64,000 nucleotides of DNA, from the NCBI GenBank assembly GCA_963922495.1, contig CAWUIH010000001.1, forward strand, positions 76,765 through 140,764, read 5' to 3'. Below are positions 1 through 9,175 of this stretch, piece after piece. Made by a program: the position numbers and the translations under genes. The DNA is from CAWUIH01 sp963922495. Lineage in GTDB: Bacteria > Pseudomonadota > Gammaproteobacteria > Coxiellales > Coxiellaceae. Positions within the stretch are counted from its first letter, which is position 1, and every line of letters starts with the position of its first letter. The notes beneath the pieces were generated by a model, which was not told the DNA's origin, did no database searches, and saw only the letters and a program-made list of their open reading frames with translations.

Positions 1-4
1 AATA

Positions 5-1237
5 ATGCAATTTTCAGTGATGCACGAAAAAAATTCTGTAGCCATCGTAGGGGGTGGCATGGTTGGCTTGGTATTGGCGGCGCTGTGTGCCAAGCAGCAA
101 ATGGATGTGGCTATCATCGAATTGAATCCGCCAAACCTAACGTGGTCAAGCGATGAATGGACGGGGCGGGTTAGTGCGGTTAATGCTGTCTCACAACAGC
201 TACTAAAAACTCTTGATATTTGGCATAAATTACCTGTCAGTGCGGTTGCGCCGCTACGAAAATTGGACGTTTGGGATACGCTGAGCAAGGGAGCGATTCA
301 ATTCGATAGTGTCAGCGTTGGTAAAGCGATGTTGGGTGCGATTGTTGAAAATCGCGCATTAGTGAAAGTACTATGGGAAACACTGCAGCAACATCAGTGT
401 GTGAAATTTTATTCCCCGGCACAAGTTGCAAAAATTACGGTGCAATCCCAGCAGGTGGAAATAAAATTAGTTGATCAAGGGGCCATTAAGGCAAGTTGTG
501 TGGTTGGCGCGGATGGGGCACATTCGTGGCTACGACAGCATTTAAAATTTCATATTATCGAAAAACCGTACAATCACCATGCGATTATTGGTGTGGTAAA
601 AACACAACACCCTCATCAATTCACCGGTTGGCAAGCATTTTTACCCGATGGTGTATTAGCTTTATTGCCCTTGGGTGATGATGTATATCACTGCGCAATG
701 GTGTGGTCATGCGAAGCACTAAAAGCTAATCGATTAATGAGAAATGATGACCACGCCTTTGAGCAACAAATTAATGATGATTTCGGTGATAAATTGGGAC
801 GTATTCAGTGTGAGACCGAGCGAGCGATGATTCCGTTAACCATGCGGCGGGTAAAAAATATGGTGCAATCCCGCGTAGCATTGATTGGTGATGCAGCACA
901 TACTATTCACCCACTTGCGGGGCAGGGCGTGAATTTAGGTTTTATGGATGCAGCGTATTTGGCGCAATGTTTTCATGATGCAGCGAAAAAGTCGCGTGAC
1001 ATTGGTCATATCACTACGTTACGCCGCTTTGAACGCGCGCGTAAAAGTGAAAATGATTTAATGCAAGCTGCAATGTGCGGCTTCAAAGAAATATTCGCAT
1101 TACAGTCGCCATTCGTGGTGCCACTGCGCAGTGCGGGATTATCATTCACTAATCGCATCCCCATTTTAAAAAATACATTTATTGAATTTGCAATGGGATA
1201 TGGTACTGAGATACCGGCACTCATCAATCTTAATTAA
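5..1237 (+). CDS. UbiH/UbiI/UbiF-family FAD-dependent ubiquinone-biosynthesis hydroxylase
   Basis: Probable flavoprotein aromatic-ring hydroxylase of ubiquinone biosynthesis. The N-terminal Rossmann fold shows the dinucleotide motif GGGMVG (residues 16-21). A mid-protein GADGAHSWLR segment and a C-terminal LIGDAAHTIHPLAGQGVNLG segment are the two further FAD/NADPH signatures of this family. The length of about 400 residues is normal for UbiH, UbiI and UbiF, and I cannot separate the three by eye. In many gammaproteobacteria two such genes are adjacent (ubiH-ubiI), so the partner may lie just outside the window. The start is uncertain: ATG at 5 or ATG at 20 are both possible, and the upstream region is missing. 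Family assignment is firm; the ring position hydroxylated is not. Confidence 0.9.
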   Translation: MQFSVMHEKNSVAIVGGGMVGLVLAALCAKQQMDVAIIELNPPNLTWSSDEWTGRVSAVNAVSQQLLKTLDIWHKLPVSAVAPLRKLDVWDTLSKGAIQFDSVSVGKAMLGAIVENRALVKVLWETLQQHQCVKFYSPAQVAKITVQSQQVEIKLVDQGAIKASCVVGADGAHSWLRQHLKFHIIEKPYNHHAIIGVVKTQHPHQFTGWQAFLPDGVLALLPLGDDVYHCAMVWSCEALKANRLMRNDDHAFEQQINDDFGDKLGRIQCETERAMIPLTMRRVKNMVQSRVALIGDAAHTIHPLAGQGVNLGFMDAAYLAQCFHDAAKKSRDIGHITTLRRFERARKSENDLMQAAMCGFKEIFALQSPFVVPLRSAGLSFTNRIPILKNTFIEFAMGYGTEIPALINLN

Positions 1238-1318
1238 ATATTAATTTTTTGCGATTAAATTCACCGCACATCGCACGTGCTACTTTCGCAACTTGAATTA
1301 TTTAAATGGAGATATGGT

Positions 1319-2203
1319 ATGCAAAACTATCAGTTGAAAAAGGGAACTACTGTTGAAAATCCTAACATCTATCCCCTAGTAGAGGGGCCTATTTGGATCG
1401 CTGGGTTAGTCGTGTGTGCTTGGTTAGTATACGATCAATTGAGTAAAAGAGTTGATCGAGAAGGTGACTTAGCTGCCATTCTTGATCCAGAAGATGTGGA
1501 GCCGCAAATAAGACGTAATCTCTATGGTTATACGTTTGGCTTATGGGGTGCAGCTGCTTGGATGACATTTTATACGTGGGTGCGTTCAACAATCGTGAAC
1601 ATTTCCTATAAAAGTACTTGGTCAACACCGCATGCCTATTATGTGATGATTCGTGCTGTCCGTGCTGTGGGTGTCAGATTGGGTTGCGTTTCAGCTACTG
1701 ATGATGTGACTTCTTTGGCACTAGAAGGTGGAAGTGATCAAAAAAACCAATCAGTTGGGTTGTATGGGAGAGTAACAGCTGAAGCTGGGTCCAATGAGCA
1801 GGCTGATGTTAACGCAATTCCAATCTATCCGGCCAACGCCTATACGCAATCAGCATCTAATCTCTTATTAAGTACAGGTACTTTTAGCGCCGCGGTTTGT
1901 GTTTCCCTGATACCGATGCTATGGCGATTGAAGGGTATTTTCTATGCATACGAAGATCATGACGCTACAAAAATGTCTCAACAGGCGCAAACAGGCTCAT
2001 TCATCGCATTCGTTATAATTTGCTCATTGAATTATATGCAACATGAAGTGTGTAAATTTAGAGTAACATTATTGGAACAACCATCATGGTTCGGTGAACG
2101 CCCTTATCAAGCATCCGTAGCAGTTAATCCTGAGCCAGCAGATGCGGCCCCACGTCAATTTGCTTGTAAAAGATTAATCGAAGGGATTTCATTCCGCTGT
2201 TAG
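1319..2203 (+). CDS. Orphan multi-spanning membrane protein (294 aa)
   Basis: I do not recognise this protein. From the ATG at 1319 it is 294 residues with four hydrophobic stretches that look like membrane spans, at about 24-41, 71-90, 182-203 and 226-242. A polar loop of roughly 80 residues lies between spans 2 and 3. The tail is charged and proline-rich and ends in Cys. I chose 1319 because GGAGA sits 6 nt upstream; an upstream in-frame TTG/CTG-type start has no ribosome site. It stands alone between the ubiquinone hydroxylase and a convergent exported protein. A strong inverted repeat follows the stop at 2277-2309. Confidence 0.6.
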   Translation: MQNYQLKKGTTVENPNIYPLVEGPIWIAGLVVCAWLVYDQLSKRVDREGDLAAILDPEDVEPQIRRNLYGYTFGLWGAAAWMTFYTWVRSTIVNISYKSTWSTPHAYYVMIRAVRAVGVRLGCVSATDDVTSLALEGGSDQKNQSVGLYGRVTAEAGSNEQADVNAIPIYPANAYTQSASNLLLSTGTFSAAVCVSLIPMLWRLKGIFYAYEDHDATKMSQQAQTGSFIAFVIICSLNYMQHEVCKFRVTLLEQPSWFGERPYQASVAVNPEPADAAPRQFACKRLIEGISFRC

Positions 2204-2276
2204 TGCGTTTCAGAATTTATACATAATCGACCAACACGCTTGAGCTCTCTCACTCTGCTTCAGTGAATCGTTAAGA

Positions 2277-2309
2277 TGAAGTTGCTGCACTACTAGTGAA
2301 GCAACTTCA
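2277..2309. terminator. Hairpin between convergent genes
   Basis: A 10-bp perfect stem (TGAAGTTGCT / AGCAACTTCA), with further pairing CACTA/TAGTG inside, lies between the convergent stops at 2203 and 2325. Neither side has a clear T-run, so it is a possible bidirectional terminator or RNA-processing hairpin rather than a textbook intrinsic terminator. Confidence 0.4.
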
Positions 2310-2324
2310 AGGGTGGAGTTAATC

Positions 2325-2852
2325 TCAGGGAGTGCTGCCGTTCGCCATAAACGCACCGGGTTTTGCGGGACGAATATGTCCATTGCTGGCGTTGACGATC
2401 ACTCGTTTTACCACTCGGTGTTGTTTGCTATTCACAATATTCACTAGATAAACGGGGACATTCTGTGAATTTCTTAATGGTAAAATACGGCCCACTTTCA
2501 ATTGCTTGTATCCATCCATAATCAGTGCGGCGTGTGTAATGATCGCGGCGTCATTAGGAGATAATTGTAAATTTCGTTGTAAGCCAAGTCGCCATGGTTT
2601 GTGTGCTAAGTGGCTAGCTGCAGCAGCTGGTGACGGTGGGTTCATCGGCTGAATAAATGGACCAGGAGCAAAAGGAAAAGGCCGTGATATGGAAGCGAGG
2701 TGATTAGCATGCGGTTGGTCACTTTGCAATTGTGGTGTCACCTTGTCTTCGGAAATTTGGGTGGTTGCAAATCCAGTGCCTGCATAAATGAGGCAATAGC
2801 TGGCTGCTCCCAGAGCGATCACTGCAAGAATGGGTTTAATTCGAAGCTTCAT
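2325..2852 (-). CDS. Exported small protein of unknown function (175 aa)
   Basis: The N-terminus carries basic residues followed by a hydrophobic run (about residues 7-28) ending near FATTQ, which looks like a Sec signal peptide or a membrane anchor. A proline/alanine-rich linker (about 50-85) leads to a compact C-terminal domain of about 75 residues. That domain holds LSPNDAAIITHAALIMDGYK, a beta-rich middle and a VNASNGHIRP end, which is loosely reminiscent of PepSY-like folds, but I would not assign it. It is transcribed divergently from the OmpR-type regulator at 3001. It could therefore be a target or periplasmic partner of that system; this is inference from position only. Confidence 0.6.
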   Translation of the reverse strand: MKLRIKPILAVIALGAASYCLIYAGTGFATTQISEDKVTPQLQSDQPHANHLASISRPFPFAPGPFIQPMNPPSPAAAASHLAHKPWRLGLQRNLQLSPNDAAIITHAALIMDGYKQLKVGRILPLRNSQNVPVYLVNIVNSKQHRVVKRVIVNASNGHIRPAKPGAFMANGSTP

Positions 2853-2906
2853 TTAGTGTGTTCCTCATGACGATTATTCAATTTCTGTTTATTCTACGAA
2901 AAAAAT

Positions 2907-2926
2907 ATTACGTTCATATGACGTAT
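2907..2926. promoter_or_regulatory. Imperfect palindrome in the divergent 2852/3001 intergenic region
   Basis: The 20-bp near-palindrome ATTACGTTCATATGACGTAT lies in the 148-bp gap between the exported protein (minus) and the response-regulator gene (plus). Its symmetry and position make it a candidate operator, possibly for the adjacent regulator. No binding consensus is known for this organism. Confidence 0.3.
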
Positions 2927-3000
2927 CACTTGTTATGTGTTTCAGTATTGTTACAAAATGTCTCTTGATAAGGGAAAAATAAAGCAGTAAAAATCAAGCT

Positions 3001-3732
3001 ATGGTAGAAAATCCGCACATTTTGATTGTCGATGATGATCCACAGATTGGTGATTTAATCTCTGATTATCTGCAAAAACATAATTACCGTGTCACTGTGG
3101 CACGCGATGGTCAGGAGATGTCTCGCACTATGAAATACAGCAATATTGATTTGGTAGTGCTGGATATCATGCTGCCTGGTGAAGACGGTTTGAGTTTATG
3201 TCGCGGCTTGCGCGATAGTTCAGAGGTGCCTATCATCATGCTCAGTGCTGCTGGTGATGAAGCGGATCGTGTGATTGGTTTGGAAGTTGGTGCGGATGAT
3301 TATTTGCCGAAGCCATTCAGCCCTCGTGAATTATTGGCTAGAATTAAGGCGTTGGTCAGACGTGCTCACGGACAACTAGGCGAGCAGCGCCGTTCGCGTC
3401 GGGTAGCAAAAATGCCGAATATTTATTTCCAGCAGTGGACGTTAGACCAAAATAAACGCCGTCTAATTGCCCCTGACCAAATTACGATCCCGCTTAGCGC
3501 TGGTGAATATGAATTGTTAGTAGCTTTTTTAGAGCATCCGCAGCGCACCCTGAATCGTGATCAATTACTGGATTTAACTCATGGTAGAGAGGCGTTGCCG
3601 TTTGATCGAACCATTGATGTCCAAGTTGCGCGGTTACGCAAGAAAATTGAAAAAGATCCAAAGAATCCGAAAATTATTATCACAGTGCGTGGCGGAGGTT
3701 ATCGCTTTGAAGCGGAAGTCGATACAGACTAG
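3001..3732 (+). CDS. ompR: OmpR-family response regulator
   Basis: Two-domain DNA-binding response regulator of 243 residues, closely resembling OmpR throughout. The receiver domain (about 1-120) has the acidic pocket DDD at 11-13, the phospho-acceptor Asp55 in LDIMLPGEDGL and the conserved Lys in ADDYLPKPFSPRELLARI. The C-terminal winged helix (about 140-240) contains the HPQRTLNRDQLLDL and RTIDVQVARLRKKIE recognition region and ends with the VRGGGYRF wing. The histidine kinase gene follows 54 bp downstream, so the two form a cognate pair, probably one transcript. OmpR-type systems respond to envelope or osmotic conditions; the signal and targets here are unknown. Symbol by similarity. Confidence 0.9.
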   Translation: MVENPHILIVDDDPQIGDLISDYLQKHNYRVTVARDGQEMSRTMKYSNIDLVVLDIMLPGEDGLSLCRGLRDSSEVPIIMLSAAGDEADRVIGLEVGADDYLPKPFSPRELLARIKALVRRAHGQLGEQRRSRRVAKMPNIYFQQWTLDQNKRRLIAPDQITIPLSAGEYELLVAFLEHPQRTLNRDQLLDLTHGREALPFDRTIDVQVARLRKKIEKDPKNPKIIITVRGGGYRFEAEVDTD

Positions 3733-3786
3733 TTCGTGATGCCTAACTGCACAAGTTGCGTTATAATCTAGCCATTTAGATGGTAT

Positions 3787-5085
3787 ATGGCAGTTATGTT
3801 TAGTGATTTTAGCATTTTTGAGAGTAAACGTACTACGCAATCATTTTGGATTCTTGTTGTTGGGTTCGTGTTGATCTTATTTGCGGCTACGTCAATGCTG
3901 AGCATCTATCTCATCTATGGCAGCCCCAAAGTGTCTCAGTCGCAGATTGCATTGACCGTGGCCAGAGACGTCGCCATCGCACAAATTACTCCCGTGTCGC
4001 AATTGCAGCCAGTGGTCGCTAATATGAACGCTTCAGGTGTAATGGTAACGATGGAACGTCATCCAGTGCCTAATTCACGCATCTTATTTCTCAACAGTCC
4101 AAATAATGTGCGCCACTTTGTGTTAACCCACCCGACTGAAAACCACTTTAGTATCCAAGTCTCAAATGCGCGGTGGTTGAATTTTAACGTTTATCATCAT
4201 TTGCGAGTTGTATGGTTGCGCACCGGCTTGATTGTTTGGTCACTGATTTTGCTGTTTGCGTTCGTATTTTTGGCAATATGGGTATTAAAACGAGGTGACT
4301 TGCCCATTCGTGCTTTTTCGCGTGCCACGGAGCGTTTTAGCGTTGACGTGCAGGCACCACCATTGCCTTTAATGGGACCGCCTGAGGTGCAAGAGGCGAT
4401 TAAGGGTTTTAACGAAATGCAAAATCGTATTCGTCGCTTGTTAATGGATCGCACACAAATGCTTGCTGCAATTTCTCATGACTTGCGCACGCCAATCACG
4501 CGACTGCAATTGCGTGCAGAGTATTTGAAAGACACTAATCAGTATGAAAAAGCGTTGGCGGATCTCAATGAAATGGAGCAAATGATTTCCTCCATCTTGT
4601 CTTTTGCGCGAGATTATGCACGTAATGAACCCATGGAACGATTCGATCTGGTTGCGTTGCTGCAAAGTGTTTGTGACGACTTAATTGATCTTGGCAAAAA
4701 AATTAATTTAGAAATGACGTTTTCACGCCAAGCCTATCTTGGCAGAATCACTGCGATTAAACGAGCGCTCAATAATGTGATTGAAAATGCGATTAAGTAC
4801 GGTAAAAAAGCTGATATCATTTTAATTAAGCAAAAAGGCGAAATCCATATCATCGTTTCTGACTATGGTCCAGGTATTCCCGACGATCAGTTTGAGAAAG
4901 TGTTTGAACCGTTTTATCGTGTCGATGTCGCGCGATCACTTCAAAAAAGTGGCACTGGTTTGGGCCTAGGCGTTGCGCGAGATATTATTCGCAGTCACGG
5001 TGGCGATATTCAATTGCAAAACCGCTCTCCGAAAGGTTTGGTGGTCACCATTATTTTTCCGGCAATGCAATCTTTTTCAGTGTAA
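3787..5085 (+). CDS. envZ: EnvZ-type sensor histidine kinase
   Basis: Membrane sensor kinase of 432 residues. It has a first span at about 20-42, a periplasmic sensor of about 100 residues, a second span at about 142-165 and a HAMP linker. The HisKA domain has phospho-acceptor His231 in ISHDLRTPITRL. The HATPase domain shows the N box (NVIENAIKYG), G1 (DYGPGIPDDQ), F box (FEPFYR) and G2 (GTGLGLGVARDIIRSHGG). All catalytic boxes are intact. It lies directly downstream of the OmpR-type regulator and should phosphorylate it. ATG codons at 3787 and 3796 are both possible starts; neither has a strong ribosome site. Symbol by similarity and context. Confidence 0.88.
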   Translation: MAVMFSDFSIFESKRTTQSFWILVVGFVLILFAATSMLSIYLIYGSPKVSQSQIALTVARDVAIAQITPVSQLQPVVANMNASGVMVTMERHPVPNSRILFLNSPNNVRHFVLTHPTENHFSIQVSNARWLNFNVYHHLRVVWLRTGLIVWSLILLFAFVFLAIWVLKRGDLPIRAFSRATERFSVDVQAPPLPLMGPPEVQEAIKGFNEMQNRIRRLLMDRTQMLAAISHDLRTPITRLQLRAEYLKDTNQYEKALADLNEMEQMISSILSFARDYARNEPMERFDLVALLQSVCDDLIDLGKKINLEMTFSRQAYLGRITAIKRALNNVIENAIKYGKKADIILIKQKGEIHIIVSDYGPGIPDDQFEKVFEPFYRVDVARSLQKSGTGLGLGVARDIIRSHGGDIQLQNRSPKGLVVTIIFPAMQSFSV

Positions 5086-5269
5086 ACTCGCACTTTATTG
5101 GGCGTTTTACGTTAAAATCAAAAATCATGAGTAAGCGGAGTCTCATTCGCGCCCTACAAACCCGGAACTCGGATTTTCTAGGATAATAGATGAAGATTTA
5201 CTTTGCGAATTATTTTATGTGATGGGCTGAGCATTGCAATAAACTAGCCGCAATCCTATTATCCACTTT

Positions 5270-6745
5270 ATGAGATGCAAACGTACCGACTTTTTACTAG
5301 ACAACCCTTCTTTGGCTCGTTCAGCGCAAGTTAACGTATCCAATATTCAATTCGATAGTCGTCGCGTACAATCTGGTGATTTGTTTTTAGCGTATCCTGG
5401 ATTCAATAACGATGGTCGTTATTATATTAAGGATGCTATTGAGCGTGGTGCAGCAGCGGTTTTTTATGAATCAGAAAATTTTCAACCGCAGCTAGACACA
5501 AAAGTACCACTGATCCCTGTAGTCAAGTTGTGTCATCAAGTGGGGTTGATAGCGGCGCGTTTTTTTGACAATCCTTCGGCGTGCTGCGATGTGATCGGTA
5601 TTACCGGTACTAATGGAAAAACCAGTTGTTCACAATTTATTGCTCAGGCTTTAAGTAATGAGGGCAATAAATGTGCTGTAATCGGCACTTGTGGGATCGG
5701 ATTTTTACCCACACTTCATGCCATTACGCATACCACACCGCAGGCTGTGGATTTGCAGAGAGCGTTGCATCAACTGAATATGGAAGATGCGCAAACGATT
5801 GCAATGGAAGTTTCATCGCACGCGCTGGATCAACGACGTGTAGCAGGTATTCAATTTAATACAGCAGTGTTTACGCAATTATCACAAGATCATCTCGATT
5901 ATCATGGAACCATGGAAAATTATGCGAGAGCTAAAGAACGTCTGTTCGAATTTCCGCAATTATCGAATGCAGTGATCAATGCAGATGATTCTCTAGGTCA
6001 GAAATTGATAAAAAAATATGTTAACCGGTTAAATATTCTCTCTTATTCACTGGGTAATCAGCCTGTGGTCGACGAGCCAGCAATTATTGTCACCAATATC
6101 ATCGTGCAGCCTGGTGGATATTTAGTGGAGGTGGATACTCCGTTTGGTAACGGAGCATTTGCAACCTCATTATATGGAAGGTTTAACATTGCTAATTTAT
6201 TGGCCGTATTAGGGGTATTGTTACATAAAAAGCTACCACTTGATCGTGCTTTGCGATGTTTAAGTAATTTGCAGCCGGTAGTTGGTCGAATGGAATCCAT
6301 TGCTAATTCGCAGGGGATATCGGTTTTAGTGGATTATGCGCATACGCCAGATGCGCTTGAAAAAGCATTAATGGCATTGCGGGAACGCGCTTCGGCACAG
6401 CTTATTTGTGTGTTCGGCTGTGGGGGTGATCGTGATCGCACTAAGCGTCCGCAAATGGCGAGAATTGTAGAACGTTATGCTGATAAATATATTTTAACTA
6501 ATGATAATCCACGTTCGGAAAATCCTGCAGATATTATCCAGCAAATTACAGCAGGATTTAAACAGCCTGAAAAAGCGATTATCAAATTAAATCGTGCCGA
6601 TGCTATCCAATATGCCGTGCAAAATGCTTCCAAAAATGATATTGTTTTGATTGCGGGTAAAGGCCACGAAAAATTTCAAATTGTTGGTAATGAACGTCTT
6701 CCGTTTGATGATGTGCAACAGGTGAAAAAGGTATTTGAGCAATGA
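5270..6745 (+). CDS. murE: UDP-MurNAc-L-Ala-D-Glu:meso-diaminopimelate ligase MurE
   Basis: Cytoplasmic Mur ligase adding the third residue of the peptidoglycan stem peptide. Visible are the N-terminal substrate domain (SNIQFDSRRVQSGDLF), the ATP-binding GITGTNGKTS near residue 110, a central-domain SSHALDQRRV segment, and the C-terminal DNPR at 412-415. DNPR is the signature for meso-diaminopimelate rather than lysine, as expected for a Gram-negative wall. Length (491) is normal. It is the first gene of the division/cell-wall cluster here. mraZ, rsmH, ftsL and ftsI, which usually precede it, are absent from the 5 kb upstream. Its stop overlaps the murF start (ATGA). Confidence 0.97.
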   Translation: MRCKRTDFLLDNPSLARSAQVNVSNIQFDSRRVQSGDLFLAYPGFNNDGRYYIKDAIERGAAAVFYESENFQPQLDTKVPLIPVVKLCHQVGLIAARFFDNPSACCDVIGITGTNGKTSCSQFIAQALSNEGNKCAVIGTCGIGFLPTLHAITHTTPQAVDLQRALHQLNMEDAQTIAMEVSSHALDQRRVAGIQFNTAVFTQLSQDHLDYHGTMENYARAKERLFEFPQLSNAVINADDSLGQKLIKKYVNRLNILSYSLGNQPVVDEPAIIVTNIIVQPGGYLVEVDTPFGNGAFATSLYGRFNIANLLAVLGVLLHKKLPLDRALRCLSNLQPVVGRMESIANSQGISVLVDYAHTPDALEKALMALRERASAQLICVFGCGGDRDRTKRPQMARIVERYADKYILTNDNPRSENPADIIQQITAGFKQPEKAIIKLNRADAIQYAVQNASKNDIVLIAGKGHEKFQIVGNERLPFDDVQQVKKVFEQ

Positions 6746-8082
6746 AGCTGTCGAAATTAGCAGAAATATTAAATGGAAAATTACTCGGCAATGACTTGGA
6801 TTATTTTCATTTAAGTACAGATTCGCGAAACTTATCCCAAGGTGATTTATTTGTTGCCATCGTTGGTGAAAAATATAACGGTCATGATTTTTTGGGGTCG
6901 GCAAAAAAGAATGGTGCTATTGCTGCCGTAGTCAGTAAAGTACAATCCATTGATTTACCCCAAGTTCACGTCAAAGACACTACGATTGCTTTCGGTCAAA
7001 TAGCTGCCCATCACCGCCAGGCTTTTCAACTACCGATGATTGCCGTCACCGGCAGTTGTGGTAAAACCACAACGCGAGCATTATTGAACCAAGTGTTCAG
7101 TCAGCAAGCCAATGTGCTGTCAAGTGAAAAGAGTTTTAACAATCATATTGGTGTACCGCTGACATTATTGCGTCTCAACGACAGCCATCGTTTTGGGATT
7201 TTTGAACTGGGTGCAAATCACATTGGTGAAATCGAATATTTGGCCGGATTAGTCAAGCCGGACATCGCTATCATTACCAATGCAGGTAAAGCTCATATTG
7301 AGGGTTTTGGTAGTCAAGGAGGCGTTGCTAAGGGGAAAGGCGAAATCTATCAATCTTTATCAGAATCTGGTACCGCAATTGTTAACAACGATGACGCGTA
7401 TTCGGAGTATTGGAAAACGCTCATTGGGCACCGGCGCACGATTACTTTTGGTATCGCAGTGCAAGCTGATGTCATGGCAACTAATATTGAAATAGATCAG
7501 CAAGCAAAAACGCACTTTACATTGTCTATTCGCGATAAAGAAATTACGGTGGCGTTGCCATTGTTGGGGCAACACAACGTTTATAATGCATTGGCCGCTG
7601 CAGCTACAGCCTATGCCTGTGATTTACCGATGTTACTGATTAAGCAAGGTTTGGAGCAAGTCCTTCCGGTAAGTGGTCGCTTGGTGGAACAGCAAGGCTA
7701 TGCGGGTATCTCAGTGATAGACGATAGCTACAATGCTAATCCAACTTCGGTGTCGGCCGCGATTGACGTTTTAGCACACCGCAGAGGTGAACGCTTTTTA
7801 GTGCTGGGTGATATGTTGGAGTTGGGTACAAATAGTCAACAGTTCCATTATCAAATTGGAGAATATGCGCAACAAGCTGGTATCACTCGTTTGTATTGTT
7901 TGGGTGATATGAGTCGGTATACTGTGGCGGGATTTGGAGAAAATGCTCATTTTTTTGCTTCTCACAAAGCGTTATTCGACAGTTTGAAAGAAGATTGTCA
8001 TGATCAAGCTACGGTATTGGTTAAAGGCTCTTTAGCGATGGAAATGAGTCAAATTGCTCAAGGATTAGTTGAGGAAAAATAA
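6742..8082 (+). CDS. murF: UDP-MurNAc-tripeptide:D-alanyl-D-alanine ligase MurF
   Basis: Adds D-Ala-D-Ala to the UDP-MurNAc tripeptide. The ATP-binding motif TGSCGKTTT is at 103-111, followed by the Mur-ligase segments LGANHIGEIEYLAG and DDSYNANPTSV. At 446 residues it is a normal full-length MurF. It starts inside the murE stop (4-bp overlap) and is directly abutted by mraY, so translation is probably coupled. The dipeptide substrate must come from a D-Ala-D-Ala ligase encoded elsewhere, because no ddl gene is in this cluster. Confidence 0.97.
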   Translation: MKLSKLAEILNGKLLGNDLDYFHLSTDSRNLSQGDLFVAIVGEKYNGHDFLGSAKKNGAIAAVVSKVQSIDLPQVHVKDTTIAFGQIAAHHRQAFQLPMIAVTGSCGKTTTRALLNQVFSQQANVLSSEKSFNNHIGVPLTLLRLNDSHRFGIFELGANHIGEIEYLAGLVKPDIAIITNAGKAHIEGFGSQGGVAKGKGEIYQSLSESGTAIVNNDDAYSEYWKTLIGHRRTITFGIAVQADVMATNIEIDQQAKTHFTLSIRDKEITVALPLLGQHNVYNALAAAATAYACDLPMLLIKQGLEQVLPVSGRLVEQQGYAGISVIDDSYNANPTSVSAAIDVLAHRRGERFLVLGDMLELGTNSQQFHYQIGEYAQQAGITRLYCLGDMSRYTVAGFGENAHFFASHKALFDSLKEDCHDQATVLVKGSLAMEMSQIAQGLVEEK

Positions 8083-9168
8083 ATGCTATATTGGCTAGCG
8101 CACCTTTTTAGTGATCGTTTTCACTTTTTACGTGTGTTTCAATATTTAACTTTTCGATCTATTTTGGGCGCCTTAACTGCGTTACTCATGGTATTTATAT
8201 TTTCACCAAGGATGATTACCTATTTGCGTGATTTGCAAATCAGTCAAACAATACGTACTAACGGTCCCCAAACACATCTTAGGAAGAAAGGAACCCCTAC
8301 AATGGGTGGCGTATTGATTATTCTAGCTATTTCTATTAGTTTGGTGCTGTGGGGTGACCTTTCCGATCACTATATTTGGTGTGTTTTAGTGATTTTATTA
8401 GGGTTTGGATTCATTGGCTGGATTGATGATTATCGTAAAGTGATTAAAAGGGACAGTATTGGTTTGCCGGCGCGCTGGAAATTTACCTTACAATCTATCC
8501 TGGGGTTGGGAGTCGCTTGTTATTTATATTTTTCGGCGCTTCATCCAGTAGAAACCGAGCTGGTTATTCCTTTTCTTAAAAATATCGCCCCCAATTTAGG
8601 TTTATTTTATATCGCGCTGGCTTATGTTGTCATTGTGGGTGGCAGTAACAGTGTGAATTTAACCGATGGTTTGGATGGTCTAGCGCTATTGCCAACGATT
8701 ATGATTGGTGGTGCACTGGGTATTTTTGCCTATATTGCTGGTAATCATTTATTCGCTGAATATCTAACCGTGCCATACATTCCTGGTGTCGGTGAATTAG
8801 TCGTGTTTTCTAGTGCACTTTCAGGAGCGGGTATTGCTTTTTTATGGTACAACACCTATCCGGCAGAGGTTTTTATGGGTGACGTTGGTTCATTGGGTTT
8901 GGGGGCAGCACTGGGTGTGATGGCGGTTATGATCCGCCAAGAATTAGTTTTCATGGTGATGGGTGGAATATTTGTCGTTGAAACTTTGTCAGTTATTTTA
9001 CAGGTAGGTTATTTTAAATTAAGCGGCGGCAAGCGAATATTTTTAATGGCACCGTTGCATCATCATTTTGAATTAAAAGGTTGGCCTGAGCCGCGTATTA
9101 TTGTGCGTTTTTGGACTATTACTTTTATTCTTGTGTTATGTGGTTTGGCAACACTGAAATTGCGTTAG
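8083..9168 (+). CDS. mraY: Phospho-N-acetylmuramoyl-pentapeptide transferase MraY
   Basis: Polytopic inner-membrane enzyme that transfers phospho-MurNAc-pentapeptide to undecaprenyl phosphate to make lipid I. The sequence is hydrophobic throughout with about ten membrane spans. It carries the family's catalytic motifs: the IDDYRK aspartates, NLTDGLDGLA, a GDVGSLGLGA loop and LHHHFELKGW near the C-terminus. Length 361 matches the family. The ATG immediately follows the murF stop with no gap. Confidence 0.97.
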   Translation: MLYWLAHLFSDRFHFLRVFQYLTFRSILGALTALLMVFIFSPRMITYLRDLQISQTIRTNGPQTHLRKKGTPTMGGVLIILAISISLVLWGDLSDHYIWCVLVILLGFGFIGWIDDYRKVIKRDSIGLPARWKFTLQSILGLGVACYLYFSALHPVETELVIPFLKNIAPNLGLFYIALAYVVIVGGSNSVNLTDGLDGLALLPTIMIGGALGIFAYIAGNHLFAEYLTVPYIPGVGELVVFSSALSGAGIAFLWYNTYPAEVFMGDVGSLGLGAALGVMAVMIRQELVFMVMGGIFVVETLSVILQVGYFKLSGGKRIFLMAPLHHHFELKGWPEPRIIVRFWTITFILVLCGLATLKLR

Positions 9169-9175
9169 GTGTATC

